A DNA stretch of 33,826 nt from G021776435 sp046756245 (GCA_046756245.1 JBHHVZ010000022.1:1-33826), one strand, 5' to 3'. Shown: positions 8,447-15,672, numbered from the stretch's first letter. The notes: generated by a model from the sequence alone, not told the origin. Translations and numbers: made by a program.

Positions 8447-9451
8447 TTGCCAGGAAGAACGCATAGGGCCGAGGTCGTCGGACCGAAGGCCGGCAGCGCC
8501 GGCGTGCTGGCGTCGATCGTCATGGCGATCGCCGGCGTCGTTCTCGGCGCGGCCGGGTCCTATCTCGGCGGGCAGGGCGCAAGCGTGCGCGCCAGCCGGG
8601 CGCAGATCGTTTCGCTTGATCTGCGCGACGCGCCGCTCGTCGCCGGCGCCACCCGTGAAGCGCGCGCGCGCATCGTCGAACGGGTATTATCCGGCGCGCC
8701 CCCTGAACGATTCGATGCGCCGCCGCTTCTTCCCGGCCGTCCGCGCATCATCGTGATCTTCGATGATATGGGTCTCGACAAACGCGCCTTCGAACAGGTG
8801 ATGCTGCTGCCGGGCCCGCTGACGCTTTCCTTCCTGCCATACGCCGGCGATCTTCAGCCTATGGCCGATCGCGCCCGCGCGCGCGGCGACGCGGTGATGC
8901 TGCATCTGCCGATGGATCCCGACGGCGACGCCGATCCCGGCCCGCACAGCCTCGCCCTCGATATGGCGGGCAGCCGTCTTTTGAAGGAGCTTGACTGGAA
9001 TCTTTCGCGTCTTACCGGCTTTGTCGGCGTCAACAATCACATGGGCTCAAAGTTCACCCGCGACCTGCCGATGATGAAGACGGTTCTCTCGGTGCTCGAA
9101 AGCGAGGGCCTGTTCTTTCTCGATTCCCTGACGACGTCGGAAAGCGTGGCGAACGAGGCCGGCGCAGCGGTCGGCGCGACTGTCTTTGCGCGCGACGTTT
9201 TCCTCGATCCGGAAGCAGGGCGGGAAACCGTGCGCGCCCAGCTCGCCCAGCTCGAACGCATCGCCCGCGAGACCGGCTATGTGGTGGCGATCTGCCACCC
9301 GCGACCCGACACGATCGCAGTGATCGGTCCATGGCTCACTTCTGCGCCGACCCGGGGCTTCGAACTGGCGACAGTTTCGGCGCTCTACGAGGTCGAGGAG
9401 CGTTGGCGCGAGGAGGAGGAAATCCGCGCCCAGATTGAAGCCAAATCCTGA
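8447..9451 (+). CDS. Divergent polysaccharide deacetylase family protein (DUF610/YibQ-like)
   Basis: Membrane-anchored or exported protein of about 334 residues. A hydrophobic segment at about 19-40 is followed by a linker and then a divergent polysaccharide deacetylase domain (about 98-320). Family motifs seen: IIVIFDDMGLD at 101-111 with the Asp pair, MLHLPMDP at about 151, VGVNNHMGSKFT at about 193-204, and AICHPRPDTI near 291. The family is related to NodB-type deacetylases, but its substrate is unknown. The frame is closed by a TGA at 8438, so the start is TTG 8447 (GGTGA 6 bases upstream) or a later GTG/ATG at about residue 20-26. It diverges from trpG and converges on a DUF2842 gene. 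Confidence 0.85.
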   Translation: MPGRTHRAEVVGPKAGSAGVLASIVMAIAGVVLGAAGSYLGGQGASVRASRAQIVSLDLRDAPLVAGATREARARIVERVLSGAPPERFDAPPLLPGRPRIIVIFDDMGLDKRAFEQVMLLPGPLTLSFLPYAGDLQPMADRARARGDAVMLHLPMDPDGDADPGPHSLALDMAGSRLLKELDWNLSRLTGFVGVNNHMGSKFTRDLPMMKTVLSVLESEGLFFLDSLTTSESVANEAGAAVGATVFARDVFLDPEAGRETVRAQLAQLERIARETGYVVAICHPRPDTIAVIGPWLTSAPTRGFELATVSALYEVEERWREEEEIRAQIEAKS

Positions 9452-9471
9452 CGCGGGTTGACGGCGGCGCT

Positions 9472-9684
9472 TCAATCTTCGCGCCTCGGCGGGTCGGCGT
9501 TCATCCACAAGATGAGATAGCGCGCCGGCGGCGCCCAGGCGACGCCCGCAACAATGAAATAAATGAGCTTGACGATCCGTCTGTCAGGAAGGAAGTCGGC
9601 GATAGCGGCGGCGACGAAGAGATAAAGCGCAATCGCCGGCAGGAGAATGAACAGGCCGATGAGCTTTTTGAGGCGCGCAGACAT
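9472..9684 (-). CDS. DUF2842 small membrane protein
   Basis: A 70-residue protein with two hydrophobic helices (about 9-30 and 38-60) separated by a short charged loop DFLPDRR. It ends in a conserved RYLILWMNADPP stretch, which fits the alphaproteobacterial DUF2842 family. No function is known. The ATG at 9684 has GGAAG upstream; longer in-frame starts would extend into the ctaA promoter region and give low-complexity sequence. It lies head-to-head with ctaA and 20 bases from the deacetylase stop. Confidence 0.8.
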   Translation of the reverse strand: MSARLKKLIGLFILLPAIALYLFVAAAIADFLPDRRIVKLIYFIVAGVAWAPPARYLILWMNADPPRRED

Positions 9685-9713
9685 GGCGTCTTCCGGGTCC
9701 GGGGATCGCTTTT

Positions 9714-9734
9714 CCCGCGACGCCGCGTCGCGGG
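9714..9734. repeat. Perfect 9-bp inverted repeat between DUF2842 gene and ctaA
   Basis: CCCGCGACG (9714-9722) and CGTCGCGGG (9726-9734) are exact complements separated by CCG. It lies 32 bases before the ctaA ATG and about 30 bases before the divergent DUF2842 ATG. No T-run follows on either strand, so it is not a factor-independent terminator; it may be an operator or a leader hairpin. Confidence 0.6.
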
Positions 9735-9766
9735 CGCGCTGGAAAGGGATAGGATAAACAGGCGCA

Positions 9767-10870
9767 ATGGCCTCTAGCACGACCGCATCAAGCCGGCAAA
9801 AGCCGGCCGCAGTGTTCGCCGGCGCGATTTCGGCGCCCGCGGCGCGGCGCATAGCGGTCTGGCTGTTCATCATGTGCGGCCTCGTCGCTGCGATGGTCAT
9901 TGTCGGCGGCGCGACACGGCTTACCGATTCCGGCCTGTCGATTACGGAATGGCGCCCCGTTACGGGCGCGATGCCGCCGCTGAGCGAAGACGCCTGGCTC
10001 GCCGAATTCGAAAAATACAAGGCCATTCCCGAATATGAGGAAGTGAACTGGGGGATGAGCCTTTCCGAGTTCAAGACGATCTACTGGTGGGAATGGGGGC
10101 ATCGACTGTTGGGCCGTCTCGTGGGCGCCGCGTTTCTCCTGCCGCTGATCGGGTTCCTGGCGGTCGGGCAGATCAGACGCCCGCTGGCGCTGAAGCTGTT
10201 CGGTCTGTTCGCGCTGGGCGGCGCGCAGGGGGCGCTCGGCTGGTACATGGTGATGAGCGGACTCGCCGACCGGGTCGATGTGAGTCAGTACAGGCTCGCG
10301 GCGCATCTGGGACTCGCCGTGCTTTTATTTGGCGCGATGTTGTGGATGGCGCTGACGCTGTGGCGCGCCGGCGGCGCGGGGGCAAGGCCGGTTTTGCGCG
10401 CGCCGCGTCTCTTCTGGAGTGCGCTGGCGTTGAGCGCGGCGGTCTATGCGCAAATGCTTCTCGGCGCGTTTGTCGCGGGGCTCAGGGCGGGGCGGGTCTA
10501 CAACACTTGGCCGCTGATGGATGGACGCTTCGCGCCGGAAGCCTATTTTTCCGGCGCGCCGAGCTTTCACGATCTTTTCGATTCAATGGCGGCGGCGCAG
10601 TTCAATCACCGCATCGGCGCCTATCTTCTGGCCGCAGGAGCGGTCTGGTTTTTCATTGCGGCGCGCAAGACCGCAATTAGGGGCAGGGCGGGGCTGCTGC
10701 TCGGCGCAGTACTCGTGCAAATTGGTCTCGGAATCTGGACGCTGCTGGCCGCCACGCCGATCGCGCTCGGGCTGATGCACCAGGTCGGCGCTCTTTTCGT
10801 GCTCGCAAGCACGCTTTACGCCGTTCACGGATTAACGATGTCGATGTCGATGACGGTTTCTTCTTCCTGA
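9767..10870 (+). CDS. ctaA: Heme A synthase (COX15/CtaA)
   Basis: Inner-membrane enzyme oxidising heme O to heme A for cytochrome aa3-type oxidase; 367 residues with about eight hydrophobic helices. The four conserved heme-binding histidines are seen in their usual settings: His112 (WWEWGHRLLGR), His180 (LAAHLGL), His281 (QFNHRIGAYL) and His338 (LMHQVGAL). The N-terminal GGATRLTDSGLSITEWRPVTG signature is typical of the alphaproteobacterial/mitochondrial COX15 type. The ATG at 9767 is preceded by GGGATAGGA. Its last 15 codons overlap the convergent lipoprotein gene by 46 bases and end in an unusual MSMSMTVSSS tail. Confidence 0.95.
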   Translation: MASSTTASSRQKPAAVFAGAISAPAARRIAVWLFIMCGLVAAMVIVGGATRLTDSGLSITEWRPVTGAMPPLSEDAWLAEFEKYKAIPEYEEVNWGMSLSEFKTIYWWEWGHRLLGRLVGAAFLLPLIGFLAVGQIRRPLALKLFGLFALGGAQGALGWYMVMSGLADRVDVSQYRLAAHLGLAVLLFGAMLWMALTLWRAGGAGARPVLRAPRLFWSALALSAAVYAQMLLGAFVAGLRAGRVYNTWPLMDGRFAPEAYFSGAPSFHDLFDSMAAAQFNHRIGAYLLAAGAVWFFIAARKTAIRGRAGLLLGAVLVQIGLGIWTLLAATPIALGLMHQVGALFVLASTLYAVHGLTMSMSMTVSSS

Positions 10871-11943
10871 GGCGTCAGGCGGCGCGGATCGGCCGGCGAA
10901 CCGAGCGTAAAACCGAGCGCATGGGCGACGCCGTTCATCGCGGCGAGGCGCAGCGCCGGCGCATCGCCGTCGGTCGTCAGCGCCACCGCGCCGGCGCGGT
11001 AAAGGCCGCCGTAATTGCCGTAACCGAGCGCCATTGCGGTCGCCGACGAAACCCCGTCGACATCGTCGTACGCCTTGAGGCGAACGACGCCGATCGGGCC
11101 GCCGTCATCGCGGTCGAACAGATGCACCGCGCCGTTGGCGGCGTCGAGCACCGCCACCTGGCCGCAGCACTGATCGGTCGGCCCGCCGACCACGAGGCCG
11201 TTCAGCGCGAGGTTGATTGAGACCGCGTTTTCCGCGCGCGCGGCGGCGAAGCGCTGCTCGAATCCGCGTCCGTTTGAAAAGCGATAGATCGCGCCGTCCT
11301 TCGTTACGACGAACACCGCGCCATCGACATCGTCCACCACGCAGGCGGCCGCGCTTTTGGGCGCCCTATATCGGCCGGTCTTTTCGACGGCGCCATCTTC
11401 GGAAAGAACGAATGTCGTCAGCGAACGGCCGCCGAGAACATAAAGCGTCAGCGCTTCCTCATTGCGGGCGTGGCCGAAACAAAAACCGTTGACCGGGTCG
11501 TTTGCAGCGAACGGATCAAAGGCCGGGCCAAAGGCGCGGTCGACATTGCCAATGGCGCGGAATAGAAACCGTTCGGCGCCGCGATCGTAAATCGCCGCTA
11601 TTGCCTGCGCGGTCGCGCCGCGTCCCTGATAGGTGATGGCGATTCCGCCGGCGTCGAGTCCGTCGATGCGGGCGACCTCGGCGCCGTCCTCGATATTGTA
11701 GGCGATGACGCCCTTGCTGGTCGCCGCGACGACAAGGCTGTTGAACGGCAGCGTCGGATGGCTCCAGAACGCAAGCCCCGCCGCCGGCGCCGGCAGCGCT
11801 GCAAGTTCGTCGGTGGCGGCGACCTCGGCCGGCTCGAACGCCTCTTCGGGGGTCGGAACGGGCGTGTCCACATCGCTCCCGCCACACGCGGCGACAGCGA
11901 GAAGGGCGGCGCTGGCGGCGAGTAGGAGGAGGACGGCGCGCAT
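10825..11943 (-). CDS. Predicted lipoprotein with phytase-like beta-propeller domain
   Basis: About 372 residues. The N-terminus is a lipoprotein signal: MRAVLLLLAASAALLAV then a VAAC lipobox with Cys20. The rest resembles Bacillus-type 3-phytase propellers in order and spacing: an N-terminal blade NSLVVAATSKGVIAYNIEDG, then DPVNGFCFGH, CVVDDVDGAVFVVTKDGAIYRFS, and a late DGVSSATAMALGYG. Several acidic residues that bind calcium and phosphate in true phytases appear replaced (for example no DADDPAIW near the start), so phytase activity is doubtful. The ATG at 11943 has AGGAG 7 bases upstream; longer in-frame starts lose the signal peptide. Assignment rests on pattern similarity by eye. Confidence 0.72.
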   Translation of the reverse strand: MRAVLLLLAASAALLAVAACGGSDVDTPVPTPEEAFEPAEVAATDELAALPAPAAGLAFWSHPTLPFNSLVVAATSKGVIAYNIEDGAEVARIDGLDAGGIAITYQGRGATAQAIAAIYDRGAERFLFRAIGNVDRAFGPAFDPFAANDPVNGFCFGHARNEEALTLYVLGGRSLTTFVLSEDGAVEKTGRYRAPKSAAACVVDDVDGAVFVVTKDGAIYRFSNGRGFEQRFAAARAENAVSINLALNGLVVGGPTDQCCGQVAVLDAANGAVHLFDRDDGGPIGVVRLKAYDDVDGVSSATAMALGYGNYGGLYRAGAVALTTDGDAPALRLAAMNGVAHALGFTLGSPADPRRLTPQEEETVIDIDIVNP

Positions 11944-12032
11944 GAGATACTCCTGGACGGCGGGGGCTTGAAAAACCGCTAGTCTTGTGTGGCCGCCGTT
12001 CGCTGACGTCAAGCGCAGTCCCGAGCACGTGG

Positions 12033-12056
12033 TATGTGGTATTATACTACCCCATA
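12033..12056. promoter_or_regulatory. 24-bp dyad, possible operator/promoter of the lipoprotein gene
   Basis: TATGTGGTA-N6-TACCCCATA is an inverted repeat matching at 8 of 9 positions. On the minus strand the centre reads TATAAT (12041-12046), a perfect -10 box facing the lipoprotein gene 90 bases away, but no good -35 lies 16-18 bases upstream. This looks like a regulated promoter with an operator; the regulator is unknown. Confidence 0.4.
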
Positions 12057-12093
12057 AATATCGGCTTGTTTTAAAAGAATTTCTCGAAACCAG

Positions 12094-12122
12094 TTGACGC
12101 GCATCGGGCGTTGGGGTATCGG
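12094..12122 (+). promoter_or_regulatory. Promoter of rplM-rpsI
   Basis: TTGACG (12094-12099) and TATCGG (12117-12122) are 17 bases apart, and transcription would begin about 60 bases before rplM. An imperfect hairpin, GCGGCTCC-TGC-GGGGCCGC (12124-12142), spans the expected start site. Confidence 0.6.
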
Positions 12123-12188
12123 CGCGGCTCCTGCGGGGCCGCATGCCGCGCTCCGCGCCCGTATCACGAGACATTTCGGGACGAAACG

Positions 12189-12656
12189 ATGAAAACCTAT
12201 TCCGCCAAGCCTGCCGAGGTGGAGAAGAAATGGGTGCTGATCGACGGCGAGGGCCTCGTCGTCGGTCGCCTGGCGTCGGTGATTGCGACCCGCCTGCGCG
12301 GCAAGCACCGGCCCGACTACACCCCGCATGTGGACTGCGGCGACCATGTGGTCGTCGTCAACGCCGACAAGGTCGTCTTTACCGGCGCCAAGCTTAAGAA
12401 CAAGAAATTCTACTGGCACACCGGTTACCCCGGCGGCGTCAAGGAACGCTCGATGGGTAAAATCCTGACTGGCAAATTTCCCGAGCGCGTGCTGACCAAG
12501 GCGGTCGAACGGATGATGCCGAAAGAGTCGCCGCTTGCGCGCAGGCAGATGACGAATTTGCGCGTCTATGCCGGCGGCGAGCATCCGCACGAGGCGCAGA
12601 AGCCTGAAACGCTCGACGTCGCCGCGATGAACCGCAAGAACAAGAGGGGCGCCTGA
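12189..12656 (+). CDS. rplM: 50S ribosomal protein L13 (uL13)
   Basis: Large-subunit ribosomal protein binding 23S rRNA early in assembly; 155 residues, the usual length. The sequence opens MKTYSAKPAEVEKKW and continues with the conserved DGEGLVVGRLAS and the TGYPGGVKERSMGKIL region. The ATG at 12189 is chosen because it gives the family N-terminus; an in-frame start at 12111 would add 26 unrelated residues and fall inside the promoter. It is directly followed by rpsI (3 bases between stop and start), the near-universal bacterial pair. Confidence 0.97.
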   Translation: MKTYSAKPAEVEKKWVLIDGEGLVVGRLASVIATRLRGKHRPDYTPHVDCGDHVVVVNADKVVFTGAKLKNKKFYWHTGYPGGVKERSMGKILTGKFPERVLTKAVERMMPKESPLARRQMTNLRVYAGGEHPHEAQKPETLDVAAMNRKNKRGA

Positions 12657-12659
12657 CCC

Positions 12660-13154
12660 ATGAGCGCGACCACGCTTGAAGACCTCAAAGACGTCGCCGA
12701 AGAGGCCGGCGTCATCGAAGCCGAAACGCCGGAAGAGGCGCCGCTTCCCGAACCGAAAATCGACGCCGAAGGGCGCGCCTATGCGACCGGCAAGCGCAAG
12801 ACCGCGATCGCGCGGGTTTGGATCAAACCGGGCGCCGGGCGCATCACCGTCAACCGCAAGGATCATACGGAATATTTCGGCCGGCCGGTGCTGCAGATGA
12901 TCATCAAACAGCCGCTCGCTGCAGCCGAACGCAATGACCAGTACGACGTCATCTGCACGGTGTCGGGCTCAGGGCCGTCGGGCCAGGCCGGCGCGGTGCG
13001 CCACGGCATCGCCAAGGCGCTCACCTATTACGAGCCCGAGCTCAGGGCGATCCTGAAAAAAGGCGGTTTTCTCACCCGCGACAGCCGCGTGGTGGAACGC
13101 AAGAAATACGGCCGGCGGAAGGCCCGCCGTTCGTTCCAGTTCTCGAAACGCTAG
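12660..13154 (+). CDS. rpsI: 30S ribosomal protein S9 (uS9)
   Basis: Small-subunit ribosomal protein whose C-terminal tail contacts P-site tRNA. It has 164 residues: an acidic N-terminal extension (about 1-37, rich in Glu and Pro) of the sort seen in alphaproteobacteria, then the S9 core from YATGKRKTAIARVW. The core includes VSGSGPSGQAGAVRHGIAKAL and the basic end KKYGRRKARRSFQFSKR, with the universally conserved terminal SKR. It follows rplM in one operon and is closed by a strong terminator at 13177-13207. Confidence 0.97.
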   Translation: MSATTLEDLKDVAEEAGVIEAETPEEAPLPEPKIDAEGRAYATGKRKTAIARVWIKPGAGRITVNRKDHTEYFGRPVLQMIIKQPLAAAERNDQYDVICTVSGSGPSGQAGAVRHGIAKALTYYEPELRAILKKGGFLTRDSRVVERKKYGRRKARRSFQFSKR

Positions 13155-13176
13155 TCGCGGTTCGACCTCAAGAACA

Positions 13177-13207
13177 AAAGCGCCCCGGTTCGGGGCGCTT
13201 TTTGTTT
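13177..13207 (+). terminator. Intrinsic terminator of rplM-rpsI
   Basis: GCGCCCCG (13180-13187), loop GTT, CGGGGCGC (13191-13198), flanked by AAAA before and TTTTTGTTT after. The stem is perfect and GC-rich and lies 22 bases after the rpsI stop. Confidence 0.92.
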
Positions 13208-13210
13208 GCG

Positions 13211-13250
13211 AAAAAAAATCGCCGGCGGCTATTCGCTGATTTTAGCCGCC
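13211..13250 (-). terminator. Putative terminator of the 68-residue gene
   Basis: On the minus strand GGCGGCTA and TAGCCGCC (13243-13250 and 13224-13231) form a perfect 8-bp stem with an 11-base loop. It is followed after five bases by a run of eight T (A-run 13211-13218 on plus). The stop codon of the small gene lies within the stem. Confidence 0.6.
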
Positions 13251-13435
13251 TTTGTCTTGCCGTGGACGGTGTCGGCGTCAACGCGTTTGGGCGCCGCTGT
13301 GAGCGCCTGAGAAAGCTTTTCCTGCTCAGCGCGGCGCAGCCGGCGAAAAAGCGCGTCCGCGCGCGTCGAACGCGAGCGGGCCGTTTGGCCAAGCTTCAAA
13401 AACAGTTGATGCGTCGTCAGGTCAAGCCTCGACAT
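13229..13435 (-). CDS. Small hypothetical protein, 68 residues
   Basis: I do not recognise this protein. It is 68 residues, highly charged and predicted mostly helical, starting MSRLDLTTHQLFLKLGQ and containing a basic stretch TRADALFRRLRRAEQEKL. It has no signal peptide or cysteine. Support for a real gene is contextual: a terminator-like stem with T-run begins exactly at its stop, and a full CtrA-type box and a GANTC site lie 38-64 bases before its ATG. The ribosome site is weak (GGGG about 9 bases upstream). It sits alone between the rpsI terminator and a DUF3179 gene. It could still be a chance frame, but the bracketing signals argue otherwise. Confidence 0.5.
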   Translation of the reverse strand: MSRLDLTTHQLFLKLGQTARSRSTRADALFRRLRRAEQEKLSQALTAAPKRVDADTVHGKTKAAKISE

Positions 13436-13484
13436 CGCCGGCCCCAGGGTCGATTTGGCAGGCGCCCAACGTGATTCGAATTGG

Positions 13485-13499
13485 TTAACAAAAGGTTAA
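13485..13499 (-). promoter_or_regulatory. CtrA-type box upstream of the small gene
   Basis: TTAA-N7-TTAA, reading TTAACC-TTTTG-TTAACC on the minus strand (the last two C at 13483-13484), matches the full CtrA recognition sequence of cell-cycle-regulated alphaproteobacteria. A GANTC (GATTC, 13473-13477), the CcrM methylation target, lies 7 bases closer to the gene. Only the 68-residue gene is positioned to use it. Confidence 0.6.
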
Positions 13500-13587
13500 T
13501 TCCGTTTTTTGGGCGGAGGAATAATCCGCATACGAAATGATTATTGCAGATCACATTGACCTGTATCGCCGGCGTGCCTGCTTTTCC

Positions 13588-14655
13588 TTAAAGCCGCCAT
13601 TCGCCGTCCGGATTGAAGGCGTGAAAGGCGAATGCGAACGTTACGTCGTAAGGAATATCGCGCCAGCCGCCCTCGGGCGTTTTTTCCTGCACGACGACAG
13701 TGCCGACGTCGCGGCTTTCGGCGATGGCGGCGCGGTCGAGGGCCGAAGCCTGTCCCGCGCTCCACGCAATGCGTACGCCATTTTCCTCGATGACGCCTTT
13801 TTCGCGCACGCGCTTCAGGCTGTAGGCGACGTCGCCGACCGCGACGACGCGGGCCAACGGTCGGATCCCCTCCGGCAAGTCGCCGCGATAAAGAAACGGC
13901 CGGCGCGCGCGGTCGTAATTGAGATAGGGGTTTTTTCCATAGGGCGCGGCTGTCGGATCGCTCGGAATGAGCACGCGTCCGTCAGGATGGCGCGCAGCGA
14001 AGTTGTCGAATGAATCGAGCCGCGCTGCCAGGCGTTCGAGCTTGCGGCCCGTATGCGCGCCGACAATGGCGCGGCCGGTGAACTGCTGCCACCAGCTCTC
14101 GCTCGCACGGTCATACATGACGAGATCGGAATTCCTGAGCTTTCCAGTGGTTCCGAATTCGACCGCCCGGCCGTCGAGCTGCCGGTCGAATACGATGGCC
14201 GCGTTGCATAGCGGGCAGAATGTGACGACTACGGGCCTGCCGCCGACCACGTCGTTGACGATCTCGTGGTACATCAAAATGCGCAAGGGATAGGCGCGCG
14301 CGTCGCCGTTGATCTTAAGGCTGATGACCGGATCGCGCGGGCTGAGGCTGAGGGTCCGCTCGGAAAGACGCCGACCGGCGCCACGGGGGGCGGCGGCGAA
14401 ACGCAGCTCGTCGACGCCTTCGAGAATAACATTGGAGACCGGCGTAAATTCGGGATTGTCGATCGAACGAATCGCATCCTTGGGCACGTTGCTTTCGATT
14501 TCGCGCAACGGGACGGCGTGTCTGGAAAAGTCAGTTTGCGGCCATTCATGACTCCAGGCTTGCGCCCGGTCGATCTGCGCCGATGCGCCAGCCCCCAGTG
14601 CGGCGGCCAGGAACAAGGCGGAAAGAGCAGTTCTGATCAACGCAGGTAAAGACAT
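13588..14655 (-). CDS. DUF3179 domain-containing exported protein
   Basis: About 355 residues with a cleavable signal peptide (basic start MSLPALIRTALS, hydrophobic core to about 22, then AGASAQ). The remainder is a DUF3179 domain: YPLRILMYHEIVNDVVGG, VTFCPLCNAAIVF with a conserved CxxC-type pair, GKLRNSDLVMYDRASESWWQQFTG, and a C-terminal region. The family is periplasmic or secreted and has no established function; the conserved CPLC suggests metal or redox chemistry, which is inference. The ATG at 14655 has GAGGGG 11 bases upstream; earlier in-frame starts remove the signal peptide. No clear terminator follows its stop. Confidence 0.88.
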   Translation of the reverse strand: MSLPALIRTALSALFLAAALGAGASAQIDRAQAWSHEWPQTDFSRHAVPLREIESNVPKDAIRSIDNPEFTPVSNVILEGVDELRFAAAPRGAGRRLSERTLSLSPRDPVISLKINGDARAYPLRILMYHEIVNDVVGGRPVVVTFCPLCNAAIVFDRQLDGRAVEFGTTGKLRNSDLVMYDRASESWWQQFTGRAIVGAHTGRKLERLAARLDSFDNFAARHPDGRVLIPSDPTAAPYGKNPYLNYDRARRPFLYRGDLPEGIRPLARVVAVGDVAYSLKRVREKGVIEENGVRIAWSAGQASALDRAAIAESRDVGTVVVQEKTPEGGWRDIPYDVTFAFAFHAFNPDGEWRL

Positions 14656-14990
14656 AAACGCGCGCGCCCCTCGCCTTTCATCGCCGGACAATCCGACATT
14701 CAACGCATGTCGAGTATTCAACGAAACCGTTCCACCACGCCAATCAAGCCGCTTCACGACGCCGTAAGAAACAAAAAGGCCGCCGCGTGGGGGACATCGC
14801 GGCGGCCTTCTTCTAGCGCACGCCCGGTTTGGGGGAGGGAGGGGCGCGGGCGCGCTTTCAATATGCTCAGCAATGCGCTTCAGTCGTTCAAAGCGTTGTC
14901 ATTTCCGTGCTGGCCATGACGAACATAGGCGCGCACGGGCATCACGCGCAAAACACACGCGCGCGACCAAAGTCACTGATGCGTGAGCTT
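14656..14990. other. Intergenic region without a protein gene
   Basis: This 335-base stretch holds no convincing coding frame. It contains an 8-base direct repeat ATTCAACG (14698-14705 and 14716-14723, period 18) overlapping an inverted repeat CGACAT/ATGTCG (14694-14712), probably in the DUF3179 promoter region. It also holds a strong terminator (14771-14809). Beyond that lies a G-rich segment (14820-14855) that reads C-rich (CCCCTCCCTCCCCC) on minus. Confidence 0.5.
14771..14809 (-). terminator. Strong intrinsic terminator, probably of the dinB-HIT operon
   Basis: On minus, AAGGCCGCCGCG and CGCGGCGGCC TT form a perfect 12-bp stem (14798-14809 and 14776-14787) with a 10-base loop, followed by TTTTTGTTT. 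It lies about 180 bases past the HIT gene stop. On plus the downstream CTTCTTCT is a poorer T-tract, so it may also work weakly in reverse. Confidence 0.85.
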
Positions 14991-15422
14991 TTAGAACTCA
15001 GCCGAGATTTTTGAGGCGAGTTCGGCGAGGCGCGCATTATCGACGGGTTCGCCGCCATGCGGCTTCAGCGGCCGCCCGGCGTAAACGGGAACGATGTGAA
15101 AATGTATGTGAAAAACCGATTGGCCGGCTTCGGCTCCATTGAACTGGATGATTCGAAGCCCGTCAGGATCAAGCGCCTTTTTAACGGCTTCGGCGACTTT
15201 CTGTACGCCGACGATAAGCGTTTGGAGGGCTTCGGGGTCGATGTCGAAAAAATTCGCAGCTTTGGCTTTCTTTGGAACGACCAGCGTATGGCCCTCGCTT
15301 TGCGGGAAGATGTCCATGAAGGCGAGGATATCGCCGTCTTCGTAAACTTTGGTGCAGGACATGTCGCCGCGAATGATCTTGGCGAAAATGTTCTCCGGGT
15401 CGTAGGCTGTTTTAAGAGTCAT
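14991..15422 (-). CDS. HIT-family (HinT-like) nucleotide hydrolase
   Basis: Histidine-triad protein of 143 residues, a cytoplasmic purine nucleoside phosphoramidase or related nucleotidyl hydrolase. The triad HIHFH is at 105-109, followed by VPVY, and the N-terminal FAKIIRGD and LVVPKKAK segments are typical of HinT. The ATG at 15422 has GGAG 6 bases upstream and overlaps the end of the DUF2007 gene by 11 bases; a GTG at 15440 is a less likely start. It is the last gene of the dinB operon, with the terminator 180 bases further on. Confidence 0.93.
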   Translation of the reverse strand: MTLKTAYDPENIFAKIIRGDMSCTKVYEDGDILAFMDIFPQSEGHTLVVPKKAKAANFFDIDPEALQTLIVGVQKVAEAVKKALDPDGLRIIQFNGAEAGQSVFHIHFHIVPVYAGRPLKPHGGEPVDNARLAELASKISAEF

Positions 15423-15672
15423 CGTCTTCTCCGAATTCACTGAAAGATTCGTCGGCCGAGGCCATTTCGGAGGCGCCTGTGCGAGCGTTGTTCAGAAGCG
15501 TTACGGCTTCGGCTTCCTGCTCGTCGGGCACGGCGATGCGCACGCCCATAGCGACTGGCAGGATAGAACTGATAGCGCCGTCGAGCAGCTCCGCCTCGAC
15601 GTCGTGGGCGCGCAGAAAGCCGACGATGATCTTGGCTTCCTGAAGATTGTGCGTGCGCTTAATAACTTTCAT
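15412..15672 (-). CDS. DUF2007 domain protein
   Basis: An 86-residue acidic protein. The first 65 residues (MKVIKRTHNLQEAKIIVGFLRAHDVEAEL onward, with PVAMGVRIAVPDEQEAEA) fit the DUF2007 "putative signal transducing protein" fold, a small ferredoxin-like domain often linked to PII-like regulation; the tail is Ser/Glu/Asp-rich. No specific function is known. It is coupled on both sides: its ATG overlaps the stop of the upstream gene as ATGA, and its end overlaps the HIT gene start. Confidence 0.8.
   Translation of the reverse strand: MKVIKRTHNLQEAKIIVGFLRAHDVEAELLDGAISSILPVAMGVRIAVPDEQEAEAVTLLNNARTGASEMASADESFSEFGEDDDS

Noticed and set aside
8373..8756. ATG-initiated frame overlapping the start of the deacetylase gene
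   Set aside because: Different frame from the deacetylase, no motif. A frameshift joining it to the deacetylase start was considered, but a TTG start with GGTGA upstream explains the gene without one.
14829..15014. Small plus-strand frame after the terminator
   Set aside because: Low-complexity, no ribosome site and overlapping the HIT gene end.
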